In this document: in pieces, positions 60,492 to 64,000 of the stretch
Position numbering within the stretch: position 1 is the first letter of the stretch
How the letters are laid out: each line of letters begins with the position of its first letter
Source: 38-11 sp964539975
GTDB lineage: Bacteria > Bacillota > Clostridia > Tissierellales > Dethiosulfatibacteraceae
Length of the DNA stretch: 64,000 nt
Direction of reading: 5' to 3'
Assembly (NCBI GenBank): GCA_964539975.1
Contig: CAZIKK010000004.1
Span: forward strand, 62,001-126,000
Position numbers and translations under genes: made by a program
The notes under the pieces: model-generated
The model's database searches: none
Told to the model about the DNA's origin: nothing
The model's input: the letters and a program-made list of their open reading frames with translations, nothing else

Positions 60492-60875
60492 CTAAAATTC
60501 ACGTATCTCAATGGCTCCTGTAGGACAAACTTGCGTACACAAACCACAAGCTATACATTTGAAAGGCTCGTGATGATCGTCGTGTTGCATCATCGCCTCT
60601 TCAGGGCAGAAACCCACACACATATAGCAGCCAACACAATCTGTCTTATTTAGCCTTACAACTCCGATCACATCTTTTTTCAAAGCTAGCGTAGGACAGA
60701 CCTCTGCACATACCCCACATTGCGTGCAAATGGTTAATCGGTTCCACTTATCCAATGCTTCAACTTTAATACGCGACTTGTCTCGATTGTTTTCTTTGAA
60801 ATAAGCAGTGGAACACTTTTCTTCGCAAGCACCACAACCAATACATTTGCTTTCATCTTTGATTAGTCTTTTCAT
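60492..60875 (-). CDS. Polyferredoxin subunit with four 4Fe-4S motifs, partner of AOR
   Basis: A 127-residue HycB-like ferredoxin. Four CxxCxxCxxxC motifs are visible, CIGCGACEEKC, CTQCGVCAEVCP, CVGCYMCVGFCP and CIACGLCTQVCP, so it can bind four clusters. It likely carries electrons from AOR to ferredoxin or a reductase. ATG with GGAGGTG. Co-transcribed with AOR. Confidence 0.92.
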   Translation of the reverse strand: MKRLIKDESKCIGCGACEEKCSTAYFKENNRDKSRIKVEALDKWNRLTICTQCGVCAEVCPTLALKKDVIGVVRLNKTDCVGCYMCVGFCPEEAMMQHDDHHEPFKCIACGLCTQVCPTGAIEIREF

Positions 60876-60907
60876 AATTCACCTCCGCGAATACTCCTAG
60901 ATTACTC

Positions 60908-60936
60908 TTATTACAAGCACTATACACTAATTGTAA
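60908..60936 (-). promoter_or_regulatory. Candidate promoter of the polyferredoxin-AOR genes
   Basis: Minus-strand TTACAA (60931-60936) and TAATAA (60908-60913) are 17 bases apart. The TTACAA/TTGTAA pair in the same stretch is also an imperfect dyad that could bind a regulator. Fit to consensus is only moderate. Confidence 0.35.
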
Positions 60937-60938
60937 CA

Positions 60939-62087
60939 TTAAACAACTGATGGCTCAAGGATTAAGTTGTCCTCAGCAAACCTCTCTAATCCTAACATTG
61001 AAGCATCGATTCCTTCAGATTGTCCGGTTATCATCTCAGCTATTATTCGTCCCGTCAGTGGTCCAAACATAAAACCATGGCCGCTGAATCCAATTGCCAT
61101 GTAAAAACCTTCAAGCTCGTTTGCTTTGCCGTAAATGGGTTGTTTATCAGGTGTGATGTTATATAAACCTGCCCATTGACGAATAACTCTTAAATTGGCC
61201 ACTGGTGGCAGAACGTTCTTAATGGTCTTTGACATTTCTTCCAGGAATTCCCAACTAGCTGTCACTCGTAGATCTCTAGGTTCGTTGTCGTCGCCCCTAC
61301 CCATAATAAAGGGGCCTTTTGGATTTTGTTGGCAATATAGATTCATTGAAAAAGACATGACCATTGGTCCTTGAACGTGCTCAACGGGCTCCGTTACCAA
61401 TATCTGGTGTCGCTCGGAGTAGACCGGAATATCAACTCCCACCATCTCGCACACTTGCTTTGAATACCCACCTGCAGCATTCACAACCGTATCTGTCAAA
61501 ATTTCTCCTTTACTCGTCACAACTTTAGTGATGCGATTATTATCTTTAACAATGTGTTTCACCTCAGTGAATGTCATAAATCTGACACCTAAACGTTTGG
61601 CAGCTTGATAAAAAGCATCTGTGGCCAAAAAAGGATCCAAAAACCCGTCTTTTTGGCAAAAAGCAGCCTGTTGAATGATTTTTTCATTCAGATGTGGTAC
61701 GATCTCTTTCGCTTCTTTAGGTGTGACCATTTTTGATGGGATTCCCAATCTATTTTGTAAACTTACGTTTTTCTTGAATTGGTCGACTTCTTTGTCTGTT
61801 GTCGCTAACAGCAAATAGCCACCTTGATGGAATTCAACATCGCGATGGTAATCTAGGATTTCGTTGGCATTTTCATAGAATTGAATACTTTCTTTTGCCA
61901 GCAGACAATTCATCTCTGTTCCCCATTGCATTCTAACTCCAGCACCGCAACGCCCAGTTGCTCCGCTTGCTATAAAGGACTTATCCACCACAATAACGTT
62001 ATTAACCCCATGGACGGCTAAGTTGTATGCAATTGAACATCCAGAAATACCTGCTCCTATAATGACAACATCTGCCTTAAGTTTCAT
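60939..62087 (-). CDS. DadA-type FAD-dependent amino-acid/amine dehydrogenase subunit
   Basis: About 382 residues from the ATG at 62087, ten bases after AGGAGG. The FAD Rossmann motif is VVIIGAGISGCSIAYNLAVHG; GRCGAGVRMQWGTEM, QHL-type RHQILVTEPVEH, YNITPDKQPIYG and AIGFSGHGFMFGP identify the DAO/DadA family (D-amino-acid, sarcosine, proline or glycine oxidation). It lies with Fe-S and NAD/FAD partners, like three-subunit D-hydroxyproline, octopine or sarcosine dehydrogenases. The substrate is not determined. Confidence 0.9.
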   Translation of the reverse strand: MKLKADVVIIGAGISGCSIAYNLAVHGVNNVIVVDKSFIASGATGRCGAGVRMQWGTEMNCLLAKESIQFYENANEILDYHRDVEFHQGGYLLLATTDKEVDQFKKNVSLQNRLGIPSKMVTPKEAKEIVPHLNEKIIQQAAFCQKDGFLDPFLATDAFYQAAKRLGVRFMTFTEVKHIVKDNNRITKVVTSKGEILTDTVVNAAGGYSKQVCEMVGVDIPVYSERHQILVTEPVEHVQGPMVMSFSMNLYCQQNPKGPFIMGRGDDNEPRDLRVTASWEFLEEMSKTIKNVLPPVANLRVIRQWAGLYNITPDKQPIYGKANELEGFYMAIGFSGHGFMFGPLTGRIIAEMITGQSEGIDASMLGLERFAEDNLILEPSVV

Positions 62088-62364
62088 TTCTTTCAGCCTC
62101 CTCTGCAATCAAGCTCATTTTGACGCCTACGATTGGTGGTCTACTCATTTGCATTTTTAATTCATTGAAATCCTTTCCTGTTGCCATAGCTAGTTCTCTC
62201 AAGACTATGTGTCCGCAGGTTTTTCCCTGACAAGGTCCCATTCCAATTCTGGTAATCCGTTTGATTTCTTCGAATGTATGATACCCTTCATCAATCAACC
62301 TTCTTAGTGTCTTCATATCAACATCCGAGCACCTGCATACCATAGTGTTTTCATCTTTTGACAT
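62077..62364 (-). CDS. BFD-like [2Fe-2S] protein
   Basis: A 95-residue protein with MVCRCSDVDMKTLRRLIDEG and RIGMGPCQGKTCGHIV: the four Cys pattern CxC...CxxxxC of bacterioferritin-associated-ferredoxin [2Fe-2S] domains, which in such dehydrogenases are often fused to the HcnB subunit. Here it is a separate gene overlapping DadA and the 4Fe-4S gene by 11-14 bases. Probably an electron-transfer subunit. Confidence 0.9.
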   Translation of the reverse strand: MSKDENTMVCRCSDVDMKTLRRLIDEGYHTFEEIKRITRIGMGPCQGKTCGHIVLRELAMATGKDFNELKMQMSRPPIVGVKMSLIAEEAERNET

Positions 62365-62851
62365 CTTGACTCCTCCTTATGCATTTGAAGTCGTATAGTA
62401 TATCTCTGGGTACTTCCAACGTGATTAAAGGCGTTCTATCATATGACTTTGGATTTCTAACTTTTATAACTTTTACCCTCGCAAGAAACGCTCCTTCTCT
62501 GTCTAAACCCGCCACCTTCTCTCCTACTTCTGGAAGCGGAACCATTTCATATGGAATTGTATAATGAATGTAGTCTTTTGATTTTGATCCATCTACTATT
62601 GAAATCGCCAATCCAGGACACTTTGTCAAGCAAACAAGACAACCTGTGCAATTTTCACTCGTGACGTCCGGGCGTTTGTTGATATTCTCTCCGATGTGAA
62701 TGGCCTCGAATCTACATGATGTCGCACAAGGGTTGCAAGGGATCTCTTGATAACACTCAATCACAGCAACTGGCCCCTTATTAATTCTTTCTAGGCTTGG
62801 AAAAACCGAAATAATCTGTTCTTTCGTTGGGATGCCATCTTTTTCAATCAT
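62351..62851 (-). CDS. 4Fe-4S cluster subunit of the flavin dehydrogenase
   Basis: About 166 residues from the ATG at 62851, seven bases after GGAGG. One region has CYQEIPCNPCATSCRFEAI and a second CTGCLVCLTKCPGLAI, each with Cys spacing for a [4Fe-4S] cluster. The remaining C-terminal part (YHYTIPYEMVPLPEVG-like, then a beta-barrel-like segment) has no known function to me. It is widespread in clostridial proline or hydroxyproline-type dehydrogenase operons; that link is inference. Confidence 0.85.
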   Translation of the reverse strand: MIEKDGIPTKEQIISVFPSLERINKGPVAVIECYQEIPCNPCATSCRFEAIHIGENINKRPDVTSENCTGCLVCLTKCPGLAISIVDGSKSKDYIHYTIPYEMVPLPEVGEKVAGLDREGAFLARVKVIKVRNPKSYDRTPLITLEVPRDILYDFKCIRRSQDVKR

Positions 62852-63941
62852 TATGAGACCTCCTCTCAACTGCAGTCAATCCTCTTCTAATTCCTTCTCC
62901 TTCCGGTCCAGATCTAAGGTCATGAAGTTGTTTTTTGTATTCTTTCTCCAAGACTACGAATTGCTCATGTTTTTTTCCAATGCTAGCTGATGCATATAAT
63001 CCTGCTAAATGGCCTTCAACCATAGCACTGCTCGCCTCTTCTATTCCGCAGCTATCCCCTGCAACAAACAAGTTCTTAACAGAGGTCTCGTATTCTGAAC
63101 TTCTTATCGGTACAAAACCACTCAAAGAAGGGACGTATTTCATCATGCATCCTGCCATAGACAAAAGTTCATTCAATGGTGATAAGCCTACAGAAATGCA
63201 CATAACATCCGCCTCAAATTCTTTTTCTGTTCCAGCTATTGGTTTAAAAGACTGATCGACTTCACTAATCACAACCTTTTCAAGAACACCCTCTCCTCGA
63301 GCTTCTTTTACTGAGTGATTCGTTAAAATAGGTATGCCTAATCGCCTTACTTTTGAAGCATGAACTAGGTAACCACCTATTTTGGATGCCGCATCCACAA
63401 TGGCTACCACTTCTACACCGGATTGTATTAGTTGGTAAGATACAATCAGCCCAATATTTCCTGCGCCAACCATTAATACTTTATTCCCAGGTTTTACACC
63501 ATATACATTCATTAACGTTTGCACAGCACCTGCTCCATATATGCCTGGCAAATCATTGTTAGGGAATGCAAGAAATTTTTCAAATGCTCCTGTTGCAACG
63601 ATTGTAGTCTTTGGTTTCAGTTTGTAATAGCGTTCTTCGTTTTCTAATAGACTGAGCACTTTGTCTTCATACAAGCCTACTACGGTTGTGTTGTTAATCA
63701 TTTGAACTTGGCCTTCATAAGGTTCAAGCTGTTTAAGAAGGATATTGGTAATATCCATCCCTCGAGTGGATGCGTACTGTTTCTCAGATCCGAAAAACAT
63801 ATGGGTTTGTTTATTAAGCTGGCCTCCCATCAGTGGATTTCTTTCTATAAGTGTCACTTGGGCACCTGAAGCAGCTGCTGTATAAGCTGCACACAGTCCT
63901 GCAGGCCCTCCTCCAACGATGGCTATTTCCGTTTCTTTCAT
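62844..63941 (-). CDS. HcnB-type NAD(P)/FAD-dependent oxidoreductase subunit
   Basis: A 365-residue pyridine-nucleotide-disulfide-type flavoprotein. FAD site: IAIVGGGPAGLCAAYTAAAS at the N-terminus; NAD site: VLMVGAGNIGLIVSYQLIQS near residue 158; the final FAD motif is NLFVAGDSCGIEEASSAMVEG. There is no redox CxxC, so it is like HcnB/opine-dehydrogenase alpha rather than thioredoxin reductase. It should pass electrons between FAD and NAD or Fe-S partners. Start codon overlaps the stop of the next gene upstream. Confidence 0.92.
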   Translation of the reverse strand: MKETEIAIVGGGPAGLCAAYTAAASGAQVTLIERNPLMGGQLNKQTHMFFGSEKQYASTRGMDITNILLKQLEPYEGQVQMINNTTVVGLYEDKVLSLLENEERYYKLKPKTTIVATGAFEKFLAFPNNDLPGIYGAGAVQTLMNVYGVKPGNKVLMVGAGNIGLIVSYQLIQSGVEVVAIVDAASKIGGYLVHASKVRRLGIPILTNHSVKEARGEGVLEKVVISEVDQSFKPIAGTEKEFEADVMCISVGLSPLNELLSMAGCMMKYVPSLSGFVPIRSSEYETSVKNLFVAGDSCGIEEASSAMVEGHLAGLYASASIGKKHEQFVVLEKEYKKQLHDLRSGPEGEGIRRGLTAVERRSHND

Positions 63942-64000
63942 GATAGATCCCCCTTGTCTTGTTGCATTTCAACAGACATGCCTTCTTCCAACAAGGTGAC
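63938..64000 (-). CDS. C-terminal end of a gene upstream, probably the 2Fe-2S HcnA-like subunit
   Basis: An open frame of 20 codons and a stop is all that is in the window (VTLLEEGMSVEMQQDKGDLS). The TGA overlaps the next ATG (ATGA). The EEGM-x-V segment resembles the C-terminus of small 2Fe-2S proteins with a conserved TPVxxGMxVxT tail that precede HcnB-type subunits. Identification is from this short stretch and from gene order. Confidence 0.55.
   Translation of the reverse strand, partial: VTLLEEGMSVEMQQDKGDLS

Noticed and set aside
1..64000. CRISPR arrays, insertion sequences, prophage genes, rRNA
   Set aside because: No repeated spacer-like units, transposase or phage proteins, or rRNA-like sequence found on reading both strands.

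Overview
This 64 kb window comes from the chromosome of a low-GC, Gram-positive anaerobe, most likely of class Clostridia. The reasons are Shine-Dalgarno sites of the GGAGG type before nearly every gene, A/T-rich intergenic DNA, L27 with a cleavable N-terminus next to the Prp protease, a GerMN lipoprotein, oxygen-sensitive enzymes (aldehyde:ferredoxin oxidoreductase, many radical-SAM and ferredoxin-like proteins) and a complete selenocysteine machinery. Genus cannot be fixed from the sequence alone. Almost all genes are on the minus strand; exceptions are a DD-carboxypeptidase, dxr, a TetR regulator, a LUD protein, rodA and an MltG-like membrane protein. I saw no insertion sequence, prophage, CRISPR array or rRNA. 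No gene-free stretch much over 300 bases lacks an explanation: the longest, 36785-37094, is a cobalamin riboswitch.

Layout, left to right. 1-1915: tRNA t6A modification genes (tsaD start, tsaB, tsaE) with rimI and a small WYL-like protein. 2026-2880: riboflavin transporter ribU with its own promoter, FMN riboswitch and terminator. 2909-10526: NhaC-type antiporter, HAD phosphatase, cyclophilin, S-layer-homology protein, an orphan adenine DNA methylase and an aminopeptidase P. 10635-14340: MacB-type ABC export system (ATPase, adaptor, permease). 14423-16579: a pseudokinase-like membrane protein, a DUF1232 protein and a KdpD/USP-like protein. 16601-28591: selenocysteine region (tRNA-Sec, selB, selA, and a selD that itself has an in-frame UGA with a SECIS-like hairpin), interleaved with carAB and a WalRK-like two-component system with a GerMN lipoprotein. 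carAB is preceded by a promoter, a 30-codon leader ORF and an attenuator hairpin inside that ORF.

28648-33542: comEA, DD-carboxypeptidase, rsfS, yqeK, nadD, dxr. 33562-37045: vitamin B12 importer btuFCD under a cobalamin riboswitch. 37095-38619: thyX divergent from a TetR regulator with an operator-like inverted repeat. 38655-44660: yhbY, obgE, rpmA, prp, rplU (with L21 leader and a consensus promoter), two linked radical-SAM family proteins, and nfo. 44752-54877: LUD protein, rodA, two pseudouridine synthases, an rRNA m5C methylase, a P-loop protein, a TIGR01212-like radical-SAM protein, a Cof phosphatase and a DbpA-like RNA helicase.

54980-64000 is the most metabolically distinctive part: PepD, signal peptidase I, an M24 peptidase and a ThiS/MoaD-like protein follow a tungsten-type aldehyde oxidoreductase and its polyferredoxin, which follow a multi-subunit flavin/iron-sulfur dehydrogenase (2Fe-2S protein, NAD/FAD subunit, 4Fe-4S protein, BFD-like protein, DadA-like subunit). 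My reading, which is inference, is a pathway in which an amino acid or amine is oxidised by the flavin complex and the resulting aldehyde is oxidised to an acid with electrons passed to ferredoxin.
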